NCBI GenBank assembly: GCA_034440635.1
Contig: JAOTON010001351.1
Span: forward strand, 461,501-525,500
DNA length: 64,000 nucleotides
DNA from: Lepas anatifera
Taxonomy: Eukaryota > Arthropoda > Thecostraca > Lepadidae
Direction: 5' to 3'
A program made the translations under genes and the position numbers. The notes under the pieces were generated by a model, which saw nothing but the letters and a program-made list of their open reading frames with translations, ran no database searches and was not told the origin of the DNA. Shown piece by piece: positions 45,790 to 57,151 of the stretch; position 1 is the stretch's first letter; every line of letters begins with the position of its first letter.

Positions 45790-46569
45790 AAGTACGAGAT
45801 AAAAAGATTAAGAAAAGCGTAAAAACATGAAAAAAATATTTCAGGCAACAATAAGAAATAAATGGTAGGTACCTATTACCTGACATATTTCTGAACTTGA
45901 GATTTGAACTGACCTGATGAGAATCTAAATGGGTCAGCAAATGGGCAGGCGAGCATAAACATTTAAAGCTTTGGGCACCCGACAGTAAAAACCCCACCTC
46001 ACAGTCTCCTTTGTGTACAGTGGTACGCTCAGCAAAGCACCTGCCATTGCACACGTTCTTCTTGCCGGCACGTGAAGTGGGAAGCTTCCAAGCACAAAGG
46101 CGGAATTGATCTGGGCCGTTAGAATTTTGCGTACACAATAACATCAAATATTGAAAACGATCAGCATTTTTTTCATTTATTTCAGAGTGGTTCAGATAGT
46201 GCAGTTTGAAGCAGCAATTTTTTCATTGCTGCTTCTATAATAATTATTTCGACTAACATGATATTTTTAAAGGGAATCCTCCTCGGATGCAACAATCAGA
46301 CGGTGTCCATTGAGAGACATTGGTCACAAGATTTTCCATTTAACCGAACAAAGACATTGTGCTAATAAAATATCTTAATTTGTGTCGTGGTGTTGCCGTT
46401 TTGTTCAGTAATCTCAATACTGTACTCGTACTCGAAGTACAGTATATCTCCATGGCAGAGATGGTGACAGAAATACAACAGATAGGTTGATGTACACGTG
46501 CGTGATAAACAGGACATTGTACGGCTGGCCTGTCCGCTGCTTCCACCTCACGTCCCACCGCGTTCCCAG
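45790..46569. other. No gene recognised
   Basis: AT-rich stretch. The last 40 bases are the pyrimidine-rich 3' splice region of the exon at 46570. Confidence 0.5.
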
Positions 46570-46794
46570 GGCCGGTCCGGATCGTCGCTGCACCGCGAGG
46601 ACAGCGCCGCGCTGCGGTCGCCGCCACGACCTTACCGGCTGAGTCTGGAGGGTCTGAACCTGGAGGTAGCGGCGGAGACGCGCCGACCACAAGTCCTGGA
46701 GCCGGAGGTGGAGGACAGCAGACAGCGTCTGCTGGAGGATCTGCTGCAGACCAAGGAGCTTCTGCAAACTAAACAGAGGCACAAACACAATGGC
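46570..46794 (+). CDS. Candidate host exon A: basic, coiled-coil-prone protein
   Basis: A pyrimidine-rich stretch ending in GCGTTCCCAG precedes this 225-bp open block, and GTGAGT follows at 46795. The block is 75 codons in phase 0 at both ends. It starts with an Arg/Ser/Pro-rich part (SPPRPYRLSLEG) and ends with a Leu-rich heptad-like stretch (RQRLLEDLLQTKELLQTKQ) that should form a coiled coil. GC content is far above the flanks and no transposon motif is seen. I infer an internal exon of a host gene joined to 53180-53302. Upstream exons were not found. I do not recognise the protein. Confidence 0.6.
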
Positions 46795-46800
46795 GTGAGT

Positions 46801-48250
46801 TCTAGATGAAGGGGTATAGGACAAGCAATGCAGTAACAGCTGAACATCCGAATTTAAAGGGGGCACCAAGGGATTTTCAACCAATCTCATCCTAGGTAAC
46901 ACCATACGGCTAGTGTTAAAATGTCTTATCTAAAGCGGGGAGGGGACCGTGCCCCGGTGCCCTCCGAGTTCGGCCGCCAGTGAGACAATACATATCCGGC
47001 TTGCCACGTTTGGGAAACTACATCTAATTGATTGATTCCGGTATACCATTTCTAATCCTCAAGGAAGTAACTAGAACAGAGAAAATATAAAACTATCACC
47101 AACCCTATCGCTTATACTACTCGCTTAGGACTAAAAAATGCAACACTAGGCTTTAACGTTTTTGTTTGTCGACATAAAAGTTTAAAAATCGATGTTGCAA
47201 AATATCTTAATCACGATTTTGAAAGTTTTTTGGGAGTTTTAAAATTCTGCCACGCATTTCAACATGCCTGGGCCAATTCATTTGAACCACAACAAGTTTC
47301 ATGTCACCGGTACAAAATATATTTTAGAGGGCGAAAACTGTTCGATGAGAAGCCCTTGCGAGTCCGGCAATGACTTCTAAATAGCCACATTATTCCATCC
47401 GCGGCTTCTGACACCAGCCTAGCAACAAACAAAGTAAGGCTTGTTTTATTTAATGGTTTCGATTGTAAAGAAAAATGTATCTGCACGTTGCGCGAAGCGA
47501 AGCGCGCATACATTTATCCATCACACGCAACGATTTAGAGGAACTACCGATCTGGTACTGAGTAATGGGCAAGTGCGCGGGTGGCGACGTTAGCGGTGGT
47601 GGTAGCGGCCGTAGTGGCCAGATTTGTTGATGACTCATTCTTTTAGTCGACTCAACTCTGACTCACTGCTTAGCAGCACACTTTGATTCTGACTCAACTC
47701 AATGCGTTGAAGCGGTGAGTCGGCTTTGATTCCGTCCAAGTCCAGAAGTGAGTCGAGTAAATCCTACGCAAATCAGCGTTGAGTCAGAGTCGACTTCGAA
47801 TCAGAATTACGAAAAAGAATGCACACATGAAACGAACATTTTCTTCAATTATCTGCAAATTAAAATGCATTTAAGCATGCAGGGTCACGAGTATACACTG
47901 ACGCTTGCAGAGTTAAAGTATGCATTGACCTTCGATGCTTTGAACCCACATTTTTGGTCATATACTTCCATCTACCCTTAATATAACTTTTTGTGCGGTT
48001 TCCCGCATGAGGCAGTTGCTGAAGGTGACACTGGAATAAGATATAACCCGGTCAACTTTAATGTCGTTTTCTACTTCTAATGGCCAAACAAGGTGAGAAC
48101 ACAACGATGTTGACTTATTATGTGTCTAAAGGGATAACATATTCTGTTTGCATCTTAGAAATCAAGGACATTGCTAACAGGTGAGTGAAATGAAAGGTCT
48201 GAGGCCTTTTTATTTTGAATGTATGTCTTTTGCTTAATAAAAATACCTAA
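46801..48250. other. Intronic, no feature recognised
   Basis: No sustained coding frame. 46945-46985 has a GCCCCGGTGCCCTCCGAG word like the end of the element at 53657. Confidence 0.45.
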
Positions 48251-48645
48251 GTCATGAGCTAAACCATGAATGAAAAAGAAACATTTTCAACTGCGAAGAA
48301 CGCGCCAAATCTACCTGTATAGGCGAAGGAACGGGGGTACCGGGGCACCATGCACCACCTGGCACAGACCAGGGGGTAGCACCATTGAGGTGGCCTCCTT
48401 TCCCTCTGGCACTGACAGTCAGTACCAGGGGTCAGAGTGCGCGTTATCTGCGGGGGTCTCCCACACTGGATTCGCTCCTGGGGGATCATCTGTCTGAACG
48501 GCCATGGTTATACGGCGTTACCAGCACCCAGCCTGTTGGGAACAATTTGGGAGGTCAAATCAACTTATTCAGTGCCCCAGCCGGGATTTGAACCCGGGAC
48601 CTGTGGCTCGGAAGGCTTTGGTACTCTTCACTGAGCCGCATAATG
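48250..48645 (-). mobile_element. tRNA-derived SINE with long body
   Basis: On the minus strand an A box-like GCGGCTCAGTGAAG (48627-48640) and a B box GGTTCAAATCC (48584-48594) head a body of about 300 bp. The acceptor ends do not pair as in a real tRNA. The body runs to about 48250. Confidence 0.7.
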
Positions 48646-48742
48646 TCTAATTTGGAGACGTTGGCAAATGTCATCTACTCTCCTTCGTAGCTGTTTAGGC
48701 TTTTTGTGTAAAATCTCCTAACGCTTGACTTGCCTGCGAGGG

Positions 48743-49110
48743 TTAAGCCCCATTCATTAGTTTACAACTACTTACCACCCGAACCACCTTCGCCATGGTG
48801 GCAGGATATTCAAGCACCCCCCTGGAACTCGGCTCCTATACGTGATGGCGAAAAAATGCGAAGCTGTTGGATAAACCATAATAATTCATGAAGAATCTAT
48901 ATCTGTCACTTTTTAGCTCAGGTCGATATTGAGATCATGACAGGTCAAAGAAGATGACATTTTAGGGAAAAGTTACGGGGCTTTACCGTCTGACAGAGAG
49001 GTGTCTTTCGCTTCCTCGTGTTACGGCGAATAGAATAATGTATAATATGACTATGCTGGGTTAAAACACAAAAAGAACCTAGCCGCTGGGGCGCTAGGTC
49101 AACAAGGTAG
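48743..49110. mobile_element. Partial relative of the 53.7-kb TTAA element
   Basis: It begins at a TTAA. It shares CGCCATGGTGG, CACCCCCCTGGAACTCGGCTCC and ATGACAGGTCAAAGAAG-type words with 53657-53900. The right half is missing. Confidence 0.65.
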
Positions 49111-49462
49111 CCGCAGCTTGACGGGATTTCTGTCCTTTCTACTTGTCTACCCTTCTTTTTGGTTTTATGGACGCAAAATGGCATCAGTAGTCGGCGCTCC
49201 CTAAAACACCACAGATGCTGATGGTGATGATAACGAATAAGGAATACATCGTAGGCCTTCGCCCACTGTTTTTGAAAATGCCCCCATTTCAATCAAGCTG
49301 GAGAATAGCTTGAAAGCATCAAGTAGACAGAATACGACTAGTCAGTTAACACGGTGTATACTGGCCTGTCTCTTCGAATCCTGGATGTAAAATATACTTA
49401 TGTTATTTATCTGATGTCTGGCTGCACTATGACTGAAAATTTGTGGTTTGACCCACCTGCTT

Positions 49463-49600
49463 CTGATGAAGCGCTGTGCTCGAGTATATAATCTGAGTAA
49501 ATTTTACTGCCAGGATTCGAGAAGATAGGCCAGTATGCACATTGTCAACTTATAATCATGCTCCTCGCCGCAGCACTCCAAAACCCATCAACGTTAGAAT
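49463..49600 (+). mobile_element. Penelope terminal segment, solo fragment
   Basis: It starts CTGATGA, a hairpin and CGAG (49463-49493) and continues through the CTCCTCGCCGCAGCACT stretch found in the 17.8- and 23.2-kb segments. It has diverged from them and ends abruptly against a LINE fragment. Confidence 0.75.
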
Positions 49601-49870
49601 ACGACGAGTTTTGGATTCTAGAATTAAGTCGTGCAGTCTGTCACACGGTGTGAAAATCGCGGAGCCATCACGCGTGACATTCGCGAGCGCGGTCCGGCGT
49701 CGGTTTGGAGACCAGTATGACCCGTTGTCTCATCCAGAAAGACCCATCAGCTCAGACAACGTGGACGCCAACGCGTTCAACAAGTACTTTGCCAAGATTG
49801 GGGCAAACACATCGCGATCCGCAGACTCCGGGCCCGATCCGCCAGAGCGCCTCCCCGCGTTCATATTGCT
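49600..49870 (+). pseudogene. LINE fragment between endonuclease and RT
   Basis: The frame contains SDNVDANAFNKYFAKIG, the kind of segment found just upstream of the polymerase in CR1/L2-like LINEs. Neither enzyme domain is present. Confidence 0.55.
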
Positions 49871-49899
49871 GCTTCTGAGTTGTGCTTATGCACTCTGAA

Positions 49900-50390
49900 C
49901 GTCACTTTAGCGTATCTTGCAGGGTGGACCTTAGTGTTTTTGGCCAGAAAATCTAGCAACCAGTTCTCTGGAAACTGGTGGAGAGCAGCGGGAACGGCGC
50001 ATTGAAAAGACGTTGGCGGCATTCATTATTGTTTGTGTTTTTTTATACTTACTGTTTGTTTATTTTTCCTGTTTTTTTGCTTTTGCGCCTGCTCACTGCT
50101 TAGGAGGGTTTGTTGTTGGCGTGAAGCCGGAAGCATCAAGAAATGAAGAGGAAAAAAGCAGGCAAAGATGATTCAATTATTTAAAAAATTGAAAGTCTCC
50201 GTCAGAAAAAAACATGTTTGTGTTTTACCTTTTACATTGTGTATGGTTGTGCCTCATGCCGGATTTCAACACATGTCTGCAAAGCATGACAACAGGGCAG
50301 ACCAGTCCACCAGCTATATGGAATAAGTGCACCACATGCCAAAAAAATTGCATGAAACCAGGTTGAGGCAGAAACACTTCTGGGATCCCC
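49900..50390. other. No gene recognised
   Basis: Intronic position; no coding frame or known repeat. Confidence 0.45.
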
Positions 50391-50399
50391 GAATAAAGC

Positions 50400-51620
50400 T
50401 GCTCTCGTGCCCCCCCAAAAAAAAGTTGGTTTCTGGGCCTCAAGCTTTTGGTTTCGGAGGCCCCCAGAGTTGGCCTCGAAGCCCCTAAAGAGCTGTTCTC
50501 GGGATCCCCAACATTTGGCTCCATTGGCTCTCAGAGTTGTTCTCCGGCCCCTACCTTGGAAGCCCCACGAGCCCCGCGACCGGGCCCACAACAGTCGTCT
50601 CAGGGCCCACTGCTGCCCAAGGCAGGCCCCTACTCTCAGCCGTTGTAGGTTCCTGGTGTTCCACCGGGCCCCTGACGCTGCAGCCGGGCCCCCTGCTTTT
50701 CACCCGCACCTCCCGTGGCTATCTGGGCTCCCTGACATGCTTCCGGGCCCCTTTCAGTCCACTTGGAACTGCTGAGCCCGCCACCGGGCCCCTCAGAATT
50801 TTCCCGGGCCCACTGCTGCCGAAGCCGGGCACAATGCCTGTAGTCCACCTGGGCTCTGTGACTGCAGATAGCCGGAACCCCTGAAACGCTTCTCGGACCC
50901 CTTTCGTCCTCTCTGAACATCTGAGTCTGCGACCGGCCCTTCACAATTATCCAGAGGTTCCAAGTAAGCCATACAGGCCCGGAAGAATTTCGAGGGGGTC
51001 GGATACTCACAGGAGGTCCGGGTGAACCGTAGGGCGCCCAGCTGGAGCCATAGAGGCTTCGGAAGCAGTGGGCCGGGAATTATGGAATTATCAGCTGTTG
51101 CAGCGAATTTCCCTGTGATACGGGGCCTGTATTCCACGCGCGCTCCACGCAAGACTATCCGGACCTCCTGCGGTTTACCCGGGTCTCCTGTAGCTATCCG
51201 GACACCCTTACATGCTTCCGGTTCCCATGCAGTCCACTTGGAACCTCTGAGACTGCGGCCAGCCCTTCAGGATTATCCCAGGCCCACTGCTGCCGAAGCC
51301 CGGCCCCTATCCTCAGCAGGTGCAGAGAATTCCCCTTTAATCCACCCACGACCTCTGTGGCCCCAGCCTATGGTTCACTCGGCCTTCTGTGGCTATCCAA
51401 CTCCCTGAAATGCTTTCGGGCCTCCTATGATCCACGTGGAACCTCTGTGTCCATGTCTGGGCTTCTCACGATAATCTCAGGCATATTGTGGCCGAAGCGT
51501 CCCCCACTTCTAGCGTTCATGCCCCCCCCGTGGTTTAACTGGGCTTTCTGTGGCTACAGTCGGCTCCCTACCTTGCTTGCGGGACCCCTTTGGTCTCGGC
51601 CCTCTGTCGCGGTAACGTTT
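50400..51620. repeat. GC-rich decayed tandem array
   Basis: Diverged blocks repeat words such as CCCACTGCTGCCGAAGCC (50810, 51285) and GCTTCCGG...CAGTCCACTTGGAAC (50739, 51213). Spacing varies from about 150 to 330 bp. Both strands have short open frames because stops are rare at this composition; I see no gene. Confidence 0.6.
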
Positions 51621-51639
51621 GTCACTGCTTGGGAGTGGT

Positions 51640-53160
51640 AGGCATAATATCTTAAACTCTTAATTCAAGCAGTGCACAGCATATTCTGTGAGATCTAGGA
51701 TGGTCCTGATAAGTGATTCTAGCCGAAATTTGTCCAGCCCCTGGGTCTGTGGAGATCCCATCCAATGTTGAGTGGACCTCAGTGGTTTTGGGGCCAGCTG
51801 ATAGCTTTGTGCGCCACTGAGTTCTTGAAATTTTCTTCCCCCTACCCTCCCCCTCCCCTGAAACAGAGGTTAAAGTTTATTTTATTTTGCTCGTCGACAT
51901 ATTTTTATGTGTACGCTTTTCAATGAAAATGTAGTGACTGACCCTTATCTATTCTCAAAGACACTAATAATAAACACGTGGCCATTTATTCCGTTGAAGA
52001 GTCCCCGCTTTGCCAGATCCATACAGTCACGTTTACCAGATTGTCCCTCAGACAAGAGTTAGAGATCCGCTAGAACAGCGTCTCCTGGAAACCCTCTAAA
52101 CGGCCCGATAATCCTTCAAATGTCAAGCCGCTACAGAAAATATATACCTTGCATGGTATGAGCCCGTCAAAGCCATTCCGAGCCCCTCCGAGGAGGCCGG
52201 TCCCCTGTCAGGACTCACCCCCTTGGGCAATTCCTGGATCCGTCCCTGCTGAAAGAGATGAAAGAGATGATTTTACCTGAGAGATTTCCTTCCCCGTGAA
52301 GTCGGGTGTTTTTTAAGGGGTCTGGAAGGAAAGCTACTGCTCCGATCCCTTTAAAAAAGGTATTGTTCGTAAGATGTCGGAAAGACCTATCCAGTACTAG
52401 TTATCAACTACGTCTGGGGTCATTGATCCACCGCTGCCCCAGCGGCGTAACGTTTTTTTTTCTTCTTCAGGTTTGAGGCTCTGTCGTTGACATGGGTTTG
52501 CCCCCCCTCCCCCAAAGCCGAGCTTTAGATCTGCCAGTAGTGCTGCCAGTCAAATTCAGCAAAAAAAGAAAATAAAGGTGTGGTTAATAAAGAGTGAATT
52601 GTGGTAAGTATGAGATTAGCACTGTCTATTGTGTGAGCATCGTCGAAGTTTGAAATTCTCATATGGGGTCAAAAACATTTTCAGCTCCATCATTTTGAGA
52701 TGCTATTGTTAAGAGTAAACTCAAAACTTTTGAGAAATAAGTGTGCCTTTTGAAACTACACTGTACCTGGCTCAGGAGTATTCAGTGACGGGTGCCGCCA
52801 CGGCCAAAGCCAGTGGCGGATCCAGGAACTCATTTCGGGGAGATGCCTAGATGCCTCGAGCCTCCCCCACCGTTGGCTCTGAATAACCTTCGGCTATGCA
52901 TTAACTACTAATTAACTATCGTAAAGGGATTCCAATAAGTAGATATATAAATATTTAGAGCTGTGAGGGAGCGCAGGGCTTACTCAGCGGAAAAAAATGT
53001 GGGAATGAAAACCGTAGGGAAATGTCAGAAAAGGGGCGGAAGGTGCAAAACCATATCTGCACGCAGCAATTTTGTACCAGTCGCTGAAATATCCGGTTTT
53101 GAATGTTTGTTTTTGGATGAAAAAATGTGTGTTGAGAAGCAGTGTTGGTTCCAAGTTGCG
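51640..53160. other. Intronic; two MITE ends, no gene
   Basis: TTCCTGGATCCGTCC (52223) and CAGTGGCGGATCCAGGAA (52812) look like single MITE ends. Otherwise unassigned up to the 3' splice site before 53180. Confidence 0.45.
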
Positions 53161-53179
53161 GTGCTGGTGACCTGTGCAG

Positions 53180-53302
53180 GGCTGGACGGTGACGACGGCG
53201 GAGGTGTTGAACAGCGCGGACAGAGCCGAGGCTCAAGTACAGATGGAGGCCTATCGAAGACAACTGGTACTCAAACAGCGCAAAATGTCCACCTCGCTCA
53301 AA
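53180..53302 (+). CDS. Candidate host exon B
   Basis: GACCTGTGCAG precedes and GTAAGC follows this 123-bp block, which is 41 codons in phase 0 at both ends. It encodes a charged, Gln/Arg-rich helix (AEAQVQMEAYRRQLVLKQRK), likely continuing the coiled coil of exon A. The alternative frames contain stops or lack the helical pattern. Phase fits exon A before and exon C after. Confidence 0.6.
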
Positions 53303-53464
53303 GTAAGCTAATTCCCGCGCACTTGTACAACCTAACCTAACCCTTACACACGCTTTTGAAATGGCTCGTCAGAAATGAACTCGTTTTAGCCGATTGCCAG
53401 CCTCACTGTTTTGGTGTAAATTCATGACCAGTTTCTCGTCTTAGTTTTTGTATAGTTAAACCAC

Positions 53465-53650
53465 TTGAGATACTTCCTGGGGCTAATCGACGCACCAGCT
53501 GCCAAGGTTACATGCCGTCACGAACTCCTTCCCTTTTGGATGGATTTCTCGCAATCCAGATTGCTCATTGCTCAGGGAATCCGCCGGGCCTAGAACCCGT
53601 GTCGACCGCGTAGGAAGCACTAGCTTCACACCACTATACCACCGATCACT
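53465..53650 (-). mobile_element. tRNA-derived SINE
   Basis: On the minus strand an A box (GGTGGTATAGTGGTG, near 53630) and a B box-like GGGTTCTAGGCCC (near 53590) are spaced as in a tRNA head. The fragment directly abuts the TTAA element at 53653. Confidence 0.65.
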
Positions 53651-53656
53651 TCTTAA

Positions 53657-54699
53657 CGCCCGCCCCGGTGGCCCTCCGAGCCAGCTTTGCCATGGTGGGG
53701 GGTGTTTATACACCCTTCTCGAACTCGGCTTCTATGCGGGATAGTGAAAAACGCGATAGCTAGTGGATAGCTCATACAAATTCACGAAGAAACTACATCG
53801 GTCACTTTTTTGTCTCAGGTCAATATTCATGTCATGACAGGTCAAAGAAGGTGGCATGTTAAAGAAGAGTTTTAGGCTATAGCGTCTGACAGTTGAGTTG
53901 GGATCAATATTTAGGCAGCATTCGCTTACTCCTGTTACGGCAAATAAAATTATTATAATATGACTGTACTAGGTCAAAACACAAAAATGACCTGACCTGA
54001 GGTCAGGTCAAGGTCACTATCTAACCTAGCATAGTCAATATGCGCATCAATCGACTCGCAACAACAATCTTAACGTAATGGTATCAAAAGGAAAGCTTTA
54101 TCGTCATTTCCCGCAAAGTTATTGATCTAAGTCTGAAAATTTGCTTAAGTAGCCCAGATAACCTCTCAGAGGCTACAGTTCAAAAATCGCAACATGAACC
54201 TAGAAAGGGATCCAGGATACTATGATTTGCATAACATGAAGGTATTCTCGGCTTTATCTACACAAATACGGCCCAAATTCCTGCTTTCCCCGTACATTTC
54301 CAATGGAGAGGTCATGATTCGTACCTGACCTTAGGACATTGATATGAAAAATCCCAGAATACACATTGTAGCACTGGGTCGTCTTATTATGTGGTATAAG
54401 TTTCATTTCGTTAGAATCACGCTTGCCTTACTTATGACACCTTAAATATTTTTGGAGGTGAGGTCACTTGATGTGCTCTGGTGACCTGACCTGAGATGAC
54501 CCAACCTTAAAAATTTGGTGGAAGTTGTGGAACTGGTCAAGGATAAGACGTGCGAAGTACAGTGGCGCTTCGTGCCGCCGTTTTTTGTGCCGCCGGAAAA
54601 ACCCGAGTGGGGTGTTCATCCTCATCATCATACTTTAGGCGCGCCGACATCATAAGTCATACCGCGGGTGTTCAAACACCCCCCTCACCGGGGCGAGGG
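53657..54699. mobile_element. TTAA-flanked, AGGTCA-rich element (related family)
   Basis: TTAA at 53653-53656 and 54700-54703 flank 1,043 bp with ends CGCCCGCCCCGGTG and (other strand) CCCTCGCCCCGGTG. The interior carries the same palindromic GACCTGACCTGAGGTCAGG core (about 53990-54010) as copies 1 and 2, and shares GAGGTCATG...GTACCTGACCTTAGG. The outer ends differ, so this is a sister family. Confidence 0.8.
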
Positions 54700-54703
54700 T
54701 TAA

Positions 54704-54870
54704 AACCACTTTCAACATGGTCGGTATGAATGGAGTAAATTTAAGACATGAGCCCTGAGCCACGAGAGTAACATCGCATGTTGAGTGCTGATGACGGCGT
54801 CATCCTTAACGAGCTCCTCCAGATGTTCCATCTACCTAGTTACATCCACTCGACTGTAGCGCGCGCTGCC
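54704..54870. other. Intronic flank of the 39-bp array
   Basis: An open frame starting at 54778 runs into the array, but no splice site or family supports it as an exon. Confidence 0.4.
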
Positions 54871-56952
54871 GCCGGCGCTTTGCTTGCAGGCACAGTCCGT
54901 GGAGGTACCGCCGGCACTCTGCTTGCAGGCACAGTCTGTGAAGGTGCCACCGGCACTCTGCTTGCAGGCACAGTCTGTGGAGGTAGCGCCGGTACTCTGC
55001 TTGCAGGCACAGTCTGTGAAGGTGCCACCGGCGCTCTGCTTGCAGGCACAGTCCGTGGAGGTACCGCCGGCACTCTGCTTGCAGGCACAGTCTGTGAAGG
55101 TGCCACCGGCACTCTGCTTGCAGGCACAGTCTGTGGAGGTAGCGCCGGTACTCTGCTTGCAGGCACAGTCTGTGGAGGTAGCGCCGGTACTCTGCTTGCA
55201 GGCACAGTCTGTGAAGGTGCCACCGGCGCTCTGCTTGCAGGCACAGTCCGTGGAGGTACCGCCGGCACTCTGCTTGCAGGCACAGTCTGTGAAGGTGCCA
55301 CCGGCACTCTGCTTGCAGGCACAGTCTGTGGAGGTACCGCCGGCACTCTGCTTGCAGGCACAGTCTGTGAAGGTGCCACCGGCACTCTGCTTGCAGGCAC
55401 AGTCTGTGGAGGTACCGCCGGCGCTCTGCTTGCAGGCACAGTCCGTGGAGGTAGCGCCGGTACTCTGCTTGCAGGCACAGTCTGTGAAGGTGCCACCGGC
55501 GCTCTGCTTGCAGGCACAGTCCGTGGAGGTAGCGCCGGTACTCTGCTTGCAGGCACAGTCTGTGGAGGTACCGCCGGTACTCTGCTTGCAGGCACAGTCT
55601 GTGGAGGTGCCACCGGCGCTCTGCTTGCAGGCACAGTCTGTGAAGGTGCCACCGGCGCTCTGCTTGCAGGCACAGTCTGTGAAGGTGCCACCGGCGCTCT
55701 GCTTGCAGGCACAGTCTGTGAAGGTGCCACCGGCGCTCTGCTTGCAGGCACAGTCTGTGGAGGTGCCACCGGCGCTCTGCTTGCAGGCACAGTCTGTGAA
55801 GGTGCCACCGGCGCTCTGCTTGCAGGCACAGTCTGTGAAGGTGCCACCGGCGCTCTGCTTGCAGGCACAGTCTGTGAAGGTGCCACCGGCGCTCTGCTTG
55901 CAGGCACAGTCTGTGAAGGTGCCACCGGCGCTCTGCTTGCAGGCACAGTCTGTGGAGGTACCGCCGGCGCTCTGCTTGCAGGCACAGTCTGTGAAGGTGC
56001 CACCGGCGCTCTGCTTGCAGGCACAGTCTGTGGAGGTGCCACCGGCGCTCTGCTTGCAGGCACAGTCTGTGGAGGTAGCGCCGGCACTCTGCTTGCAGGC
56101 ACAGTCTGTGAAGGTGCCACCGGCGCTCTGCTTGCAGGCACAGTCTGTGGAGGTACCGCCGGCGCTCTGCTTGCAGGCACAGTCTGTGAAGGTGCCACCG
56201 GCGCTCTGCTTGCAGGCACAGTCTGTGGAGGTACCGCCGGCACTCTGCTTGCAGGCACAGTCTGTGGAGGTACCGCCGGCACTCTGCTTGCAGGCACAGT
56301 CCGTGGAGGTACCGCCGGCACTCTGCTTGCAGGCACAGTCTGTGGAGGTAGCGCCGGCGCTCTGCTTGCAGGCACAGTCTGTGAAGGTGCCACCGGCGCT
56401 CTGCTTGCAGGCACAGTCTGTGGAGGTACCGCCGGCGCTCTGCTTGCAGGCACAGTCTGTGAAGGTGCCACCGGCGCTCTGCTTGCAGGCACAGTCTGTG
56501 AAGGTGCCACCGGCGCTCTGCTTGCAGGCACAGTCTGTGGAGGTGCGCCGGCGCTCTGCTTGCAGGACAGTCTGTGGAGGTGCGCCGGCACTTGCTTGCA
56601 GGCACAGTCTGTGAAGGTGCCACCGGCGCTCTGCTTGCAGGCACAGTCTGTGAAGGTGCCACCGGCGCTCTGCTTGCAGGCACAGTCTGTGAAGGTGCCA
56701 CCGGCGCTCTGCTTGCAGGCACAGTCTGTGGAGGTACCGCCGGCGCTCTGCTTGCAGGCACAGTCTGTGGAGGTGCCACCGGCGCTCTGCTTGCAGGCAC
56801 AGTCTGTGGAGGTGCCGCCGGCACTCTGCTTGCAGGCACAGTCTGTGGAGGTGCCACCGGCGCTCTGCTTGCAGGCACAGTCTGTGAAGGTGCCACCGGC
56901 GCTCTGCTTGCAGGCACAGTCTGTGAAGGTGCCGCCGGCGCTCTGCTTGCAG
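54871..56952 (+). repeat. 39-bp minisatellite made from the 3' splice site of exon C
   Basis: The unit reads CTCTGCTTGCAG followed by GCACAGTCTGTGAAGGTGCC and a CACCGGCG spacer. The first and last GCAG lie 2,063 bp apart, i.e. 53 x 39 minus 4, so there are about 54 copies with four single-base losses, all near 56540-56595. The last copy is the actual exon C border. Every copy therefore carries a pyrimidine-rich CTGCTTGCAG acceptor plus the first coding bases of exon C. Both strands are open through most of the array because 39 is divisible by 3. Confidence 0.95.
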
Positions 56953-57151
56953 GCACAGTCTGTGAAGGTGCCGGTGGTCAAATCCCGTCGCGACATCAGT
57001 CACAACCTACAAGAGGAAGTTTCAGCTGAGCTCCAGGAACGGCTGCGCCAGCTCGACTGCCATATCCAGCAGAATGAGCGTAGCGCGGCCGAGACGCTCA
57101 CCCAGATCCGCTGCCGTCGTCAGCGACAGCTCCAGTCGCTGCATGAACTTG
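56953..57151 (+). CDS. Candidate host exon C: coiled coil
   Basis: Preceded by CTCTGCTTGCAG and followed by GTACGT at 57152, this 199-bp block starts in phase 0 and ends in phase 1. It encodes about 66 residues: a short basic lead (VVKSRRDISHNL) and a long helix (EEVSAELQERLRQLDCHIQ, then SAAETLTQIRCRRQRQLQSL). Heptad Leu/Ile spacing predicts a coiled coil. It lies exactly between two minisatellites built from its own borders. If upstream copies of the splice site are used, the exon would gain 13-residue repeats in frame for roughly the last nine units. Confidence 0.65.

Noticed and set aside
48570..48645. Functional tRNA gene on the minus strand
   Set aside because: A and B boxes are present but the acceptor stem does not pair and a SINE body follows.
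50225..51641. Pro-rich host gene in the GC-rich block
   Set aside because: Frames on both strands are short, overlap and follow a decayed repeat; no splice pattern fits.
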